Source: Massilia sp. Mn16-1_5
GTDB taxonomy: Bacteria > Pseudomonadota > Gammaproteobacteria > Burkholderiales > Burkholderiaceae_D
Length of the DNA stretch: 64,000 bases
Assembly (NCBI RefSeq): GCF_004798585.1
Contig: NZ_PPXQ01000008.1
Location: 62,001-126,000, forward strand
Direction of reading: 5' to 3'
The notes under the pieces are model-generated. The model did no database searches. It saw only the letters and a program-made list of their open reading frames with translations, and was not told where the DNA came from. Below, in pieces: positions 15,967 through 29,302 of the stretch. Every line of letters starts with the position of its first letter. Within the stretch, counting starts at the first letter, position 1. Both the position numbers and the translations under genes were made by a program.

Positions 15967-18792
15967 TTACAGCGTACGGGCGACTTCGGTCACTTCGAAC
16001 ACTTCCAGCACGTCGCCGACCTGGATTTCGTTCATGTTCTTCAGCGACAGGCCGCACTCGAGGCCGGCGCGCACTTCCTTCGCATCGTCCTTGAAGCGCT
16101 TGAGCGAGTCGATCTCGCCGGTCCAGACGACGATATTGTTGCGCAGCAGGCGGACCGAGGAGGTACGCTTGACCACGCCATCGGTGACCAGACAGCCCGC
16201 GATCGCGCCGACTTTCGAGACCAGGATGACCTGGCGAATCTCGACCTGGCCGGTGATGGTCTCGCGCTTTTCCGGAGCCAGCATGCCCGACAGTGCCGTC
16301 TTGATCTCGTCGATCGCATCGTAAATGATGCTGTAGTAACGGATGTCGACGCCATTGGCTTCGGCCAGCTTGCGTGCTTGCGCATCGGCACGGGCGTTGA
16401 AGCCGATGATGACCGCCTTCGAGGCGACCGCCAGGTTGACGTCCGACTCGGTGATGCCGCCGACCGCCGCATGGACGACCTGCACGCGCACTTCCGAGGT
16501 CGACAGCTTCTGCAGCGAACCGACCAGTGCTTCCTGCGAACCCTGCACGTCCGTCTTGATGATCAGCGGCAGGTTCTTCACCTCGCCCTCGGCCATCTGG
16601 TCGAACATGTTTTCCAGCTTCGCCGCCTGCTGCTTGGCCAGCTTCACGTCGCGGAACTTACCTTGACGGAACAGACCGATTTCACGCGCCTTGCGCTCGT
16701 CGGCCATGACCATGACTTCTTCGCCGGCAGCCGGCACTTCGGTCAGGCCCTGGATCTCGACCGGGATCGACGGACCGGCTTCGGCGATCGCCTTGCCGTT
16801 CTCGTCCAGCATCGCACGGACACGGCCGTAAGCCGAACCGGCCAGCACCACGTCGCCGCGGCGCAGGGTACCCGATTGCACCAGGATCGTCGCGACCGGG
16901 CCGCGGCCCTTGTCCAGACGGGATTCGACCACCAGGCCACGGGCTGGCGAACCGACCGGCGCCTTCAGTTCCAGCACTTCGGCCTGCAGCAGCACTTGCT
17001 CGAGCAGGTCGTCGATACCGGTACCGACTTTTGCCGACACCGGCACGAACGGCGAATCGCCGCCGTATTCTTCCGGCACCACGCCTTCGGCCACCAGTTC
17101 CTGGGTGACGCGGTCGGTGTTGGCGCCCGGCTTGTCGATCTTGTTGATCGCCACGACCAGGGGCACGCCGGCAGCTTTTGCGTGAGCGATTGCTTCCTTC
17201 GTCTGCGGCATCACGCCGTCGTCCGCCGCCACCACCAGGATGACGATGTCGGTTGCCTTGGCACCACGGGCACGCATGGCGGTGAACGCCTCGTGACCCG
17301 GGGTATCCAGGAAGGTGATCATGCCGCGCGGGGTGTCCACGTGGTATGCACCGATGTGCTGGGTAATGCCGCCGGCTTCGCCAGCCGCCACTTTCGCACG
17401 GCGGATGTAGTCCAGCAGCGAGGTCTTGCCGTGGTCGACGTGGCCCATGACGGTCACGACCGGCGCACGCGGGGTCGCTTCGAACTCGGCATGCTCGCCC
17501 TGGTCGGCCAGGATCGCTTCCGGATCGTCCTCGGCGGCAGCGAAGGCTTTATGGCCCATCTCTTCCACCACGATCATCGCGGTTTCCTGGTCCAGCACCT
17601 GGTTGATGGTGCACATCTGGCCCAGCTTCATCAGCTGCTTGATGACCTCGGACGCCTTCACCGACATCTTGTGGGCGAGTTCGGCCACGGTGATCGTTTC
17701 AGGGACATGGACGTCCTTGACGATCGCCTCGGTCGGCGCCTGGAAGTTCGATTCGCGCTCGTCGTTGTGCGAGTTGCGGCGGCCACCGCTGCGGCCACCC
17801 GCACGCCAGCCATCGCGGCCGCTCGGCGCGCTCGGGGCGCCACGGCCCTTCGCACCGCCTGGGGCGCCACGCTTCTTGGCGTCGTCCGACCAGGTCGAGG
17901 AGACGTTCGCCGACTTGATCGACTTCTTGTCGCCCGGCTTCTTGTCGCCTGGACGGGCGGCGGTGCCTTCCGCAGGCTTCTTGTCGGCAGGCTTGTGCAG
18001 TGTGCCGGCCGGTGCGGCCGGTTTCGCGGCGACCGGGGCCGGTGCCGGTTCCGGCGCCTTGATGACGCGGCGCGGCTGGGCCATCATGGCCTTGATTTGC
18101 GCCACTTCGTCGGCCACGGCCTTGCGTGCGCGCTCGGTGGCGGCAGCGCGTTCGGCGGCTTCCTTGGCGGCTTCGTCCGACTTGCGCTTGGCTTCCTCGG
18201 CAGCGGCCTGCTTGGCCTGCTCGCTGGCGGCCGAGTTGGCGGCGGCAGCGGCTGCGGCGTCGCGCTTGGCGGCTTCCGCGGCGTCGCGCTTGGCCTGCTC
18301 TTCGTCGGCACGGGCCTGTTCGGCGCGTTCCGCTTCGAGCTTGGCCAGGCGTTCCTGCTTTTCGCGCAGGTCCGCTTCCTGGCGGGCGACGAGCTCGGCG
18401 TGGCGGCGTGCCTCTTCCTCGCGGCGAGCGATTTCGGCGGCGTCGATGACCGGTTCGGCCGGCGCCGCGGGTGCGGCTGGTGCCGGGTCGTCACGCTGGA
18501 CGAAGGTGCGCTTCTTGCGCACTTCGACCTGGATCGTGCGCGACTTGCCCGACGCGTCAGCCTGCTTGATCTCGCTGGTTTCCTTGCGGGTGACCGTGAT
18601 CTTCTTCTTCTCGGTCGATTCGCCCGCGCCGTGGGTACGGCGCAGGTGGTTCAGCAGCTTGTCCTTATCATCCTTTGACAAGGGATCTGACGTCGAACTT
18701 TTTTCGACGCCGGCGGAACGCAGCTGCGTCAGCAGCAAGTCTGCAGGCATCTTCAGTTCGGTGGCAAATTGGGCTACGTTGTTACTCGCCAT
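15967..18792 (-). CDS. infB: Translation initiation factor IF-2
   Basis: 941 aa. An N-terminal IF2 subdomain (residues 1-55), a long Ala/Lys/Glu-rich linker (about 60-340, with [19 protein letters not shown] Gly/Arg stretches), a second IF2_N module, then the GTPase with GHVDHGKTS near 445, DTPGHEAF and NKID, and the tRNA-binding C-terminal domains. IF-2 brings fMet-tRNA to the 30S subunit. The large size is due to the linker, common in betaproteobacteria. It lies 46 nt after nusA. Confidence 0.97.
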   Translation of the reverse strand: MASNNVAQFATELKMPADLLLTQLRSAGVEKSSTSDPLSKDDKDKLLNHLRRTHGAGESTEKKKITVTRKETSEIKQADASGKSRTIQVEVRKKRTFVQRDDPAPAAPAAPAEPVIDAAEIARREEEARRHAELVARQEADLREKQERLAKLEAERAEQARADEEQAKRDAAEAAKRDAAAAAAANSAASEQAKQAAAEEAKRKSDEAAKEAAERAAATERARKAVADEVAQIKAMMAQPRRVIKAPEPAPAPVAAKPAAPAGTLHKPADKKPAEGTAARPGDKKPGDKKSIKSANVSSTWSDDAKKRGAPGGAKGRGAPSAPSGRDGWRAGGRSGGRRNSHNDERESNFQAPTEAIVKDVHVPETITVAELAHKMSVKASEVIKQLMKLGQMCTINQVLDQETAMIVVEEMGHKAFAAAEDDPEAILADQGEHAEFEATPRAPVVTVMGHVDHGKTSLLDYIRRAKVAAGEAGGITQHIGAYHVDTPRGMITFLDTPGHEAFTAMRARGAKATDIVILVVAADDGVMPQTKEAIAHAKAAGVPLVVAINKIDKPGANTDRVTQELVAEGVVPEEYGGDSPFVPVSAKVGTGIDDLLEQVLLQAEVLELKAPVGSPARGLVVESRLDKGRGPVATILVQSGTLRRGDVVLAGSAYGRVRAMLDENGKAIAEAGPSIPVEIQGLTEVPAAGEEVMVMADERKAREIGLFRQGKFRDVKLAKQQAAKLENMFDQMAEGEVKNLPLIIKTDVQGSQEALVGSLQKLSTSEVRVQVVHAAVGGITESDVNLAVASKAVIIGFNARADAQARKLAEANGVDIRYYSIIYDAIDEIKTALSGMLAPEKRETITGQVEIRQVILVSKVGAIAGCLVTDGVVKRTSSVRLLRNNIVVWTGEIDSLKRFKDDAKEVRAGLECGLSLKNMNEIQVGDVLEVFEVTEVARTL

Positions 18793-18838
18793 TCAGTCCT
18801 CTTTTCTATGTGTCGCGGAGATGATAAAGATTTGCAAA

Positions 18839-20889
<2,051 letters not shown>

Positions 20890-20922
20890 GACACTTCTCC
20901 AAGGGCGTTAAAACGTTTTACC

Positions 20923-20953
20923 AAAAAAAAAATGGGCATCTGCCCATCTTTTT
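20923..20953 (-). terminator. Intrinsic terminator in the rimP leader
   Basis: On the minus strand ATGGGC-AGAT-GCCCAT, extended by A/U pairs, followed by ten U. It lies between the promoter at 21027-21055 and the rimP start at 20889, so transcripts must read through it to express the operon. It has T-runs on both strands and would also act on plus-strand transcripts. Confidence 0.8.
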
Positions 20954-21026
20954 GTATTCACAACCCAACCAGATGTAAGCACTTGCACCAAATTAATACT
21001 CGGGAAGGACTTCGATTAGGCTGCAA

Positions 21027-21055
21027 ATTATAACGTATTCGAGGGCGTGCTGCAA
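21027..21055 (-). promoter_or_regulatory. Sigma-70 promoter of the rimP-nusA-infB operon
   Basis: On the minus strand TTGCAG (21055-21050), a 17-bp spacer and a perfect TATAAT (21032-21027). Start of transcription is expected near 21020, giving a leader of about 130 nt that includes the terminator at 20923-20953. Confidence 0.75.
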
Positions 21056-21175
21056 TCGACATACCATTTTATGAGCAAGCAAACAACGGCCGCGCACGTT
21101 ATCAAAGCGAAAATGGGGTGTGACAGGAACATAACAGGCCACGGAGGGCGTTTTCGCTACGAACCGTTGCGTAAC

Positions 21176-21287
21176 GTAGGGCGGGCATGCCCGCGTGACG
21201 GACGGTTGAGCAGACTCGGCGATACGCCCGGACACCCCACATGAGGACACGCGACCAATAATCAAGCGCTAGACGCGGGCATGCCCA
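21176..21287. repeat. Dispersed intergenic palindromic repeat, locus C (variant)
   Basis: GTAGGGCGGGCATGCCCGCG at the left and GACGCGGGCATGCCCA at the right, separated by ~75 bp. Both carry the self-complementary core GGGCATGCCC. It fills most of the rluB-rimP spacer together with the promoter, terminator and rluB hairpin; no gene was seen there. Confidence 0.55.
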
Positions 21288-21295
21288 GTAAAACC

Positions 21296-21322
21296 GTCAT
21301 CGAGGCCATTGGCCTCGATGAC
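21296..21322 (-). terminator. Perfect stem-loop behind rluB
   Basis: GTCATCGAGGCC and GGCCTCGATGAC pair over twelve bases with a three-base loop, 51 nt after the rluB stop. Followed on the minus strand only by GGTTTTAC, so it is a weak-U terminator or 3'-end stabiliser. Confidence 0.6.
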
Positions 21323-21372
21323 CCCGTACGGTGCGCTGCCGCCCCGGACTCCGAAGCGGCAGCCAATCGCTT

Positions 21373-23308
21373 TCACCCCCGGCGACCGCGGCGCGGCAGG
21401 CCGTGCTCGGAACCGCGCGGACCCTGGCCGCCGCGGCGGCCCCCGCCGCCCGTACCGGCAAAACCGAACGTGGTCTGCAGCGGATCCGGCTGCTTCGGAC
21501 GGCTGCTGCCGCCATTGCCCGGACGCCCGGAGCCGCCGCCGAAGCCGCCATTGCCGCCGCGGCCCTTGCCGCCGGCAGGACGACCCATCGGCGCCGCAAC
21601 ACCGCCGCGCGGCGCCACGCCGGCGCGCGCCACCGGCGGGCCGAACGGGTCGACGTTGCGGTTGGCGTCGGCGCGGTCGATGCGGTTGCCGTCGGAGCGG
21701 CGCGGATCGGGCTGCTGACCGCCCTTGCCTTTACCCTTGCTGTCACCGCCGCCGCCCTTCTTCTCGATGCCGAAGGCAGCCATGAAGTTGCGCACGTCGT
21801 TTTCTTCCAGCTCTTCCCAGCGGCCGCGCTTCAGGCCCGAGGGCAGCGTCATGGCGCCGTAGCGGGTACGGATCAGGCGCGAGACGGTCAGGCCGACGGC
21901 CTCGAACATGCGGCGCACCTCGCGGTTGCGGCCTTCGCCGATCACCACGCGGTACCACTTGTTGATACCTTCGCCGCCGCCATCGGCTATTTTTGTAAAG
22001 TTCGCCAGGCCGTCTTCCAGCTCGACGCCGGCCAGCAGCTTCTGGCGCATGCCCTCTTCCAGCTCGCCCAGCGTACGCACGGCGTATTCGCGGTCGATGT
22101 TATAGCGCGGGTGCATCAGGCGGTTGGCCAGGTCACCGGAGGTCGTGAACAGCAGCAGGCCTTCGGTATTGAAGTCGAGGCGGCCGACGGCCAGCCACTT
22201 GCCGGTCTTCATGGTCGGCAGGCGATCGAACACCGATGGACGGCCTTCCGGATCGTCGTGGCTGACAATCTCTCCGGCCGGCTTGTGGTACACCAGCACG
22301 CGCGGCGGCTTGTTGTTGTTCACCTTACGCTGGATGAGCTTACCGTTGATGCGCACGGCGTCGGTCGGCAGGATGCGCTGGCCGATGTGGGCCGGCTCGC
22401 CGTTGACCGACACGCGGCCGGCGACGATCAGCTCTTCCATGTCGCGGCGCGAGCCGAGACCGGCTTCGGCCAGCACCTTGTGCAGCTTCGGCGCGTCGTC
22501 GTCCGCCGTCAGGTCACGGCGTGCCGGCTTCGACTTCTGCTGGCCCTGGCCGCCTTCGTTGGCGTCGAACGCGTCCGAGGTGACGAAGGAGAACACGGCG
22601 TCGGCGTCGTTTGGCTTGCCGCCCTTGCCCCTGGCATTCTTGCCGCCCTGCTGACGGCCCTGCTGGCCGCCTTGCTGGCCATTTTGCGCGTTGCGCTGGC
22701 CGGTCTTGCCATTCTTGTTCTTGCCCTTGCCCTGGCGCTGCTCGCGGCGGGCTTCGCCGCCCTGCTCGCCTTGGGCCTGGACCTGGCCCGGCTGCGCGTC
22801 GGCTGCCTGAGCCTGGACGGCGGCGGCCGGCTGGCGCGCTTCGCGGCCGGCACGCTGCTCGCGCATCTGGCGCGGGCCGCGCGGCTTGCGCTGGCCATCG
22901 CCCTTCGGCTCGCTCTTGCCCTGCGCCTGGCTCGCCGCATCGGCGGCGGCCATGTTGTCCATGGCCGGGCTTGAAGCCTGCGTGGCGGACGGCTGCGGCC
23001 AGGTTTCCGTTGCCGGCGCTGGCGCCGCGGCCTCGGCCGGCTTGGCCTTGGTGGCGCGCGGCTTGCGGGCCGGCTTCGAAGCGGCAGCAGGCGCGGCAGC
23101 AGGCGCAGCGGCTTCGGCGGCTACCGGTGCGGCGGCCTCGGCTGCGGTTGCAGCCTTGGTGCGGCGCTTCGGCTTCTCGGCGGCGGGCGCAGCGTCGCCG
23201 GCAGGCGCGGCATCGGCAGCAGGCGCAGCCTTCGGTGCGGCGGCTTTGGTGCGGCGCTTCGGCTTGGCCGCCTCGTCCTGGCCAGGTGCGCCAGGCGTGG
23301 TATCGGTG

Positions 23309-23322
<14 letters not shown>
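21373..23322 (-). CDS. rluB: 23S rRNA pseudouridine-2605 synthase family protein with long low-complexity extensions
   Basis: 649 aa. The catalytic core lies in the middle: an S4 domain ([20 protein letters not shown], about 280-320) and the RsuA/RluB catalytic block [19 protein letters not shown] with the active Asp. It is flanked by about 270 residues of Ala/Pro/Lys/Gln-rich repeats (PKRRTKAA repeated) and a Gly/Arg-rich tail of about 120 residues. RluB modifies U2605 of 23S rRNA. The start ATG 23322 overlaps the end of scpB by 14 nt. Extensions on both sides are typical of Burkholderiales and may bind RNA. Confidence 0.93.
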
Positions 23323-24043
<721 letters not shown>

Positions 24044-24426
24044 TCTCGATGTCGTCAGGCCCGGGGCCAGGAAACGTTCAAACAAATACGCGATCGGCGG
24101 GCATCGGCTGGCCGGAGTCGGCGCAGCGCAGGCCTTCACGCCAACGCGGTTCGCGGTGCTGCTCGTTGATACAGGAATCAAATGGCCCGCGCTTGGACGC
24201 GGCGGGCGACATTACGGTAGCGGGACAGGACCCGGCCACAGCGTTCTCCGCGTGCCAGACGGAAAACCTACAGGTGATTATTCAGCGAAACGCGGACGTG
24301 TCACGCGGCTTCGAGGTGCGCGTACCATGACAGCAATCGACGTCGTTTCTTCCAACTGCGGGCCATTGTAACCGATAAAACATCAGAACGACCACTTGCG
24401 CAAGGGGTGCGCGCCCGGCATTCGCC
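24044..24426. other. Gene-free spacer between glk and scpB
   Basis: 383 nt without a convincing gene. A TACAAT-like -10 element on the minus strand (24370-24365) could start an scpB transcript, but no good -35 accompanies it. No hairpin, repeat or RNA gene recognised. Confidence 0.5.
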
Positions 24427-25440
24427 TTAAGCCGACAGTTTTTCGGCCAAAACGGCGGACACGCCAAGGAAAGCAGGATATTCGGCAGTGATCACGTAGG
24501 TGGGCACCTGGGCCAGGTAGGAAGCGAAGCGGCCCTTCTGTTCGAAGCGGCTGCGGAAAGGCGATTGCGCGAAGCGTTCGCCCAGGCGCGGCACGATGCC
24601 GCCGCCGATGTACACCCCACCCTGCGCGCCGAGGGTGACGGCCAGGTTGCCGGCGACGGTGCCGAGCATGCCGCAGAAGACCTCGAGCACCTGGCTCGAG
24701 ACGGCGCATTCCCCCGCCAGCGCGCGGCGCGAGATTTCCGGCGCAGTCAAAGGATCAAGCGCCAGGCCCTGCACATGCGCCAGCGCGCGGTAGATCAGTT
24801 CGACGCCGGCGCCGGACAGGAAACGCTCGGCCGAGACGTGTTCGAACTCGCGCCAGGCGTATTGCAGGACCGCCACTTCGAGTTCGTTGGCCGGCGAAAA
24901 GCTGACGTGCCCGCCTTCGCTGTTGAGTGCGGTCCAGCCGGCGCCGGCCGGGATCAGGCCCGACACGCCCAGGCCGGTGCCCGCGCCCAGCAGGCCGAGC
25001 GGCGCGCCGGCACGCGGCGCACCGCCGCCGACCTGCACTTTATCGCCCTCGCCCAGGTGCGGCAGCGAACGCGCCAGCGCATAGAAATCGTTGACAACCA
25101 GCAGCGTCTGCAAGCCCACTTCCTGGCGCACGGCTTCGATCGAAAACTGCCAGTGGTGGTTCGTCATGCGGATCTGGTCGCCATCGACGGGATTGGCGAT
25201 CGCCACCGCCGCGTGCGCTACCTTGCCGAAAGCCGCCACCTCGGGCGAGGCCAGGTAGGCGCGCATCGCGTCGGCAAAGCTCACATGGTCGCCGCAGGCA
25301 AGGACCTGCACCGCCCCGAAGCTGCCGGGCGCCAGCTCGAGCGCGAAGCGCGCATTCGTGCCGCCGACGTCGGCCAGCAGGCGTGGGCTATCGAAGGAGG
25401 CGGCGTGGGAAGCGAGGTGGTCAGGCAGAGAAGCAGTCAT
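24427..25440 (-). CDS. glk: Glucokinase
   Basis: 337 aa. Phosphate-1 motif [14 protein letters not shown] (residues 21-34), the glucose-binding [13 protein letters not shown] and the adenosine region [17 protein letters not shown] mark a bacterial Glk-type glucokinase, which makes glucose-6-phosphate from glucose and ATP. The size is normal for the proteobacterial family. It is alone: 146 nt follow the DedA fusion gene and 383 nt precede scpB. No Entner-Doudoroff gene adjoins it. Confidence 0.95.
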   Translation of the reverse strand: MTASLPDHLASHAASFDSPRLLADVGGTNARFALELAPGSFGAVQVLACGDHVSFADAMRAYLASPEVAAFGKVAHAAVAIANPVDGDQIRMTNHHWQFSIEAVRQEVGLQTLLVVNDFYALARSLPHLGEGDKVQVGGGAPRAGAPLGLLGAGTGLGVSGLIPAGAGWTALNSEGGHVSFSPANELEVAVLQYAWREFEHVSAERFLSGAGVELIYRALAHVQGLALDPLTAPEISRRALAGECAVSSQVLEVFCGMLGTVAGNLAVTLGAQGGVYIGGGIVPRLGERFAQSPFRSRFEQKGRFASYLAQVPTYVITAEYPAFLGVSAVLAEKLSA

Positions 25441-25582
25441 CGCAGGACATAAGGCTGGGGATGTCCAAGCTTACTGGATTTCTTTGCTGACTTACAAGAA
25501 GATTTTGTAGTTTAGGTACAGAGACTCCGGACTATCGTGCCGATTTGCCGCAGCGAGGAAAGTAGTACGACTACGTCACTCC

Positions 25583-26527
25583 TCAACAGGGCGCCGGTTG
25601 GGCACCCTCCGGCCGGGCATGGTGGGCATGCCAGGCATCCAGTCCGCCATGCAATGGGCGCGCGCGATGGAAGCCGTTGGCGAGGAATTCCTTGGCTACC
25701 TGCGCCGCCGTGACGTCGTTCGGACAGCTGCAATAGACGACGATATGGCGATCCTTGTCGAGGCTGGCCATCAACTGGCCCGGCTCGCAGCTGTTGTACA
25801 GCAGCGCACCCGGAATGGCGTGTTCGAGCGCCTGGGCGGTAACGCTGCGCGCATCGATAATCAGGGGATCGTGCCCGCCCTCCATCAGCGCTTTCAGTTC
25901 GGCGATGGCGATACGCGGCACGGCGAGCGTGGCGCGGTGGCGCCGGCGCTCGACATACTTATAGACGACGAACAGCGCCAGCAGCGCGGCCAGCACCATC
26001 AGCGCGGCGCTGCCCATGGTGTCGAGCATGGCGAGGATGCCGTCGACGCTGTCGTGGAAGATGGCGCCCAGCGCGATGCCGGTACCGCCCCAGAGCAGCG
26101 CGCCACTGGCTGAAAAGCCGAGGAAGGCGCGCGTGCGCGTGCCCAGCGCGCCGGACATCGGCGCGGCGATGGTATTGAAGCCTGGGACGAATTTCGAGAC
26201 CAGCAGGGATTTCGGGCCGTAGCGGCGGAAGCGGTCTTCGGTCTGATTGACGCAGGAATCGGGCGACAGCGAAATCCGGCACAGCAGGCGCAGCACGCGC
26301 TTGCCGTAGTAGCGCCCGGCGCTGAACCAGAAATAGTCGCAGATCAGGCAAGCCAGCAGCACGGCAAGCAGGCACAGCTGCCAGCTGGCGCCGCCGTCGA
26401 CCGCCATCGCCCCGGCCAGGATCAGCACGGGAAAGGCGGGAATCGGCAAGCCGAACTGCTCCAGCAGAACCGTACCGAAGACGAGGATGACGCCGTATTG
26501 CTGGATCAGGAGAGTGAGCTGGGACAT
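25583..26527 (-). CDS. DedA-family membrane protein fused to a rhodanese domain
   Basis: 314 aa. The N-terminal ~200 residues are a DedA/SNARE-associated membrane domain (QFGLPIPAFPVLILAGAMA and the conserved FVPGFNTIAAPMSGAL with membrane helices around). The C-terminal ~100 residues form a rhodanese domain with active-site Cys in YCSCPNDVTAAQVA. DedA proteins act in membrane-lipid/proton homeostasis and undecaprenyl-phosphate or phospholipid handling; the rhodanese half suggests persulfide chemistry or a redox sensor. The same fusion is known from other Burkholderiales. ATG 26527 is preferred over an upstream in-frame TTG. Confidence 0.9.
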   Translation of the reverse strand: MSQLTLLIQQYGVILVFGTVLLEQFGLPIPAFPVLILAGAMAVDGGASWQLCLLAVLLACLICDYFWFSAGRYYGKRVLRLLCRISLSPDSCVNQTEDRFRRYGPKSLLVSKFVPGFNTIAAPMSGALGTRTRAFLGFSASGALLWGGTGIALGAIFHDSVDGILAMLDTMGSAALMVLAALLALFVVYKYVERRRHRATLAVPRIAIAELKALMEGGHDPLIIDARSVTAQALEHAIPGALLYNSCEPGQLMASLDKDRHIVVYCSCPNDVTAAQVAKEFLANGFHRARPLHGGLDAWHAHHARPEGAQPAPC

Positions 26528-26606
26528 CCGTTCATGGTAGCCCAAATCCCTGTATCAAGCTGGCGACCGCGGGGTTTTCGCAACGCTTTGGCGAGCTTCC
26601 CTATCT

Positions 26607-28298
26607 TCAGGCCAGGCGCGGAATGGCCGCCAGCAGCGAGCGGGTATAAGGATGCTGCGGATTGCGGTACAGCTCGTCCGAATCGGCCATCTCGACCACG
26701 CTCCCATGGTGCATCACCATCACCCGGTCGGCGATGTAGCGCACTACGGATAAGTCGTGGGAAATGAAGATGTAGCTCAGCTTGTACTCGTCCTGCAGGT
26801 CCTGCAGCAGGTTCAGCACCTGCGCCTGCACCGACACGTCGAGCGCCGAGACCGACTCGTCGCAGACCAGGATGTCCGGCTTCATGGTCAGGCAGCGCGC
26901 GATCGCGATGCGCTGGCGCTGGCCGCCGGAAAATTCGTGCGGATAACGATGAAAAGCCTGGGCAGGCAGGCCGACCCGCTCCAACAAATTTTGCACTGTT
27001 TTGGTGCGTTCGTGCTCGCCGGCGCCAATGCCATGGATGCGCATCGGTTCCAGCAGGATCTGACCAACCGTAAAGCGTGGGTTCAGCGACGCATACGGAT
27101 TCTGGAAGATGATCTGGATGCGCCGTTTATAGGCCGCGTACTCGCGGTCCGACAACGCGAACAGGTCGCGGCCATCGAAGCGCGCGCTGCCGCCGGTCGC
27201 GCGGTGCAGGCGCAGCAGGGTCAGGCCGACCGTGGTCTTGCCCGAACCGGATTCGCCGACCACGCCCAGGGTTTTCCCGCGCGGCAGCGTGAACGACACA
27301 TCCTTCACCGCGTGGAACACGCGCTTGCCGAACAGGCCCTCGCGCAAGGTAAAACTCTTGGCCAGGTTCTCGACGACCAGCACGTTCTCGTCGTCCGCCG
27401 CATAACCACGCGCGCGCTGCGGCAAGACCGCCAGCGGGTCGCTGCGGCCGCTCAGGTAATCGTCGATCACCGGCAGCCGCACCGGCCGCGAGTCCAGGGT
27501 CGGCCGGCAATGCAGCAATGCGCGCGTGTAGGCGTCGCGCGGCGCGCCGAACACCTGCTGCGCACTGCCCTCTTCGCGCACTTCGCCATGGCGCATCACG
27601 ATCACGCGGTCGGCGATTTCTCCGACCAGCCCGAGGTCGTGGGTAATGAACAGGACCGACATGCGGTGCTTTTTCTGCAGCGCCGCGATCAGTTCCATGA
27701 TCTGCTTCTGGATGGTGACGTCGAGCGCCGTGGTCGGTTCGTCGGCGATCAGGAGCTTGGGTTCGCAGGCGATCGCCATCGCGATCATCACGCGCTGCTG
27801 CTGCCCGCCCGACATCTGGCCGGGATAGGCGTCGATCTTGTTGGCAGGGTCGGGAATGCCGACCTCTTCCAGCAGCGCCAGGGTACGCGTGCGCGCTTCG
27901 CGCTTGCTCATGCCCATGTGCCGCTGCAGCACCTCACCGATCTGGAAGCCGACCGTGAACACGGGATTGAGCGAGGACATCGGCTCCTGGAAAATCATCG
28001 CGATGTCCTTGCCGCACAGCTTGCGACGCTCAGCCGGCGGCAGCTGCAACAGCTCGCGCCCGTCGAACAGCACCTGCGAGCCCGGCTCGATGATGGTCGT
28101 CTCGGGTGGCAGCAAGCCCATCACGGCGAGCGAGCTGACCGACTTGCCGCTGCCCGATTCGCCGACCAGGGCGACGGTGGCATTCTTCGGCACGTCGAAG
28201 GAAATGCCCTTGATCGCCTCCACCGTATTTTTCTTGTCGACGCGGAAGGCGATGCGCAAGTCACGCACCTGGAGCAGGATGTCGGTATCGTCAGTCAT
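26607..28298 (-). CDS. Peptide ABC transporter, double ATP-binding protein (YejF-like)
   Basis: 563 aa with two complete ATPase domains. Domain 1: Walker A GESGSGKS, signature SGGQQQR, Walker [13 protein letters not shown]. Domain 2: [28 protein letters not shown]. Each is followed by the oligopeptide-transporter C-terminal region. Single-chain duplication of this kind is typical of YejF (microcin C/peptide uptake) and DdpDF-like systems. Overlaps the permease gene start/stop (ATGA, 28295-28298). Confidence 0.92.
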   Translation of the reverse strand: MTDDTDILLQVRDLRIAFRVDKKNTVEAIKGISFDVPKNATVALVGESGSGKSVSSLAVMGLLPPETTIIEPGSQVLFDGRELLQLPPAERRKLCGKDIAMIFQEPMSSLNPVFTVGFQIGEVLQRHMGMSKREARTRTLALLEEVGIPDPANKIDAYPGQMSGGQQQRVMIAMAIACEPKLLIADEPTTALDVTIQKQIMELIAALQKKHRMSVLFITHDLGLVGEIADRVIVMRHGEVREEGSAQQVFGAPRDAYTRALLHCRPTLDSRPVRLPVIDDYLSGRSDPLAVLPQRARGYAADDENVLVVENLAKSFTLREGLFGKRVFHAVKDVSFTLPRGKTLGVVGESGSGKTTVGLTLLRLHRATGGSARFDGRDLFALSDREYAAYKRRIQIIFQNPYASLNPRFTVGQILLEPMRIHGIGAGEHERTKTVQNLLERVGLPAQAFHRYPHEFSGGQRQRIAIARCLTMKPDILVCDESVSALDVSVQAQVLNLLQDLQDEYKLSYIFISHDLSVVRYIADRVMVMHHGSVVEMADSDELYRNPQHPYTRSLLAAIPRLA

Positions 28299-29302
28299 TT
28301 GATTTTCGGATCGAGCGCGTCACGTAGCGCATCGGTGAACAGGCTGAAGGCCGTCACCAGCAGCGCCATCGCACCGGCCGCGGCCGCCAGCTGCCACCAT
28401 TTACCCAGGATCAGTTCGTTCTGCGCTTCGTTCAGCATGCTGCCCCAGGACACGGTCCCGACCGGCACGCCAAAGCCGAGGAAGGACAGGATGACTTCGG
28501 CCTTGATGAAGCCGACGACGAGGATCGACAGCTGCACCAGGGCCACGTGCGAGACGTTCGGGAAAATATGCGAGAACATCTTGCGCCAGCTCGAGGCCCC
28601 GATCGCGTCGGCCGCCATCACGTATTCGCGCGCCTTGTGCTTGATGTACTCGGCGCGAATCAGGCGATAAGGCCCCGTCCAGCCGGTCAGGCCGAGGATC
28701 AGCACGATCGTCATCACGCCCTTCTGCTGCAGCACGGCGGCCACCGTCAGGATCATCAGGATCGAGGGGATGGACGTAAAAATGCTGTAGAACCAGTTGA
28801 ACAGGTCGTCGACCACGCCGCCGAAAAAGCCCGACAGCGCGCCGAACAGGGTCCCCAGGGCGACCGCGACGAAGGCCGCCACCAGGCCGACCACGATCGA
28901 GGTCTCGCCGCCCTTGATGGTTTTCTTCAGCACGTCGTGGCCCCACTTGTCGGCGCCGAACGGTAACGTGAGCGCCTTCTCACGCGGCGGATGCGACGCC
29001 CGCACCTCGGCCTTCAGGCTTTCCAGCTCCTGCGCCAGCGGATCGAAGGCATTCGGCGGCACCGGCGCCGGCAAGCGCGCCAGCGCGGCGCTGGCGGCGT
29101 CAGGCCCGACGAAGGATGGCGGCGCATAATTCACTGCCACCTCGTCTTCCCAGTCGGCGGCGACCAGTCCGCTGGAAGACAGAAGCAGCAAGAGGATAAA
29201 CGCGCCGACGACGGCCAGCGCCGCCATCGCGATGCGGTCGGCGCGCAGGCGGCGCCAGGCGAGCGTCCAGAGGCCGGGTGAATGCAATTCGTTCGTCATC
29301 AT
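28295..29302 (-). CDS. Peptide ABC transporter, permease (YejE/OppC-like)
   Basis: 335 aa with a first membrane helix (residues 25-50), a long periplasmic loop (to about 120), and the transporter domain with the EAA-type motif EYVMAADAIGASSWRKMFSHIFPN. Partner of the permease at 29299-30237, which it overlaps by four bases. Moves peptides inward together with the ATPase pair; substrate not resolvable from sequence. Confidence 0.92.
   Translation of the reverse strand: MMTNELHSPGLWTLAWRRLRADRIAMAALAVVGAFILLLLLSSSGLVAADWEDEVAVNYAPPSFVGPDAASAALARLPAPVPPNAFDPLAQELESLKAEVRASHPPREKALTLPFGADKWGHDVLKKTIKGGETSIVVGLVAAFVAVALGTLFGALSGFFGGVVDDLFNWFYSIFTSIPSILMILTVAAVLQQKGVMTIVLILGLTGWTGPYRLIRAEYIKHKAREYVMAADAIGASSWRKMFSHIFPNVSHVALVQLSILVVGFIKAEVILSFLGFGVPVGTVSWGSMLNEAQNELILGKWWQLAAAAGAMALLVTAFSLFTDALRDALDPKIK

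Noticed and set aside
15877..18678. 933-codon open frame antisense to infB
   Set aside because: Mirror of the IF-2 coding frame, His/Arg-rich without motifs.
20993..21265. 90-codon ORF upstream of rimP
   Set aside because: It covers a promoter and repeat elements, and its composition looks random.
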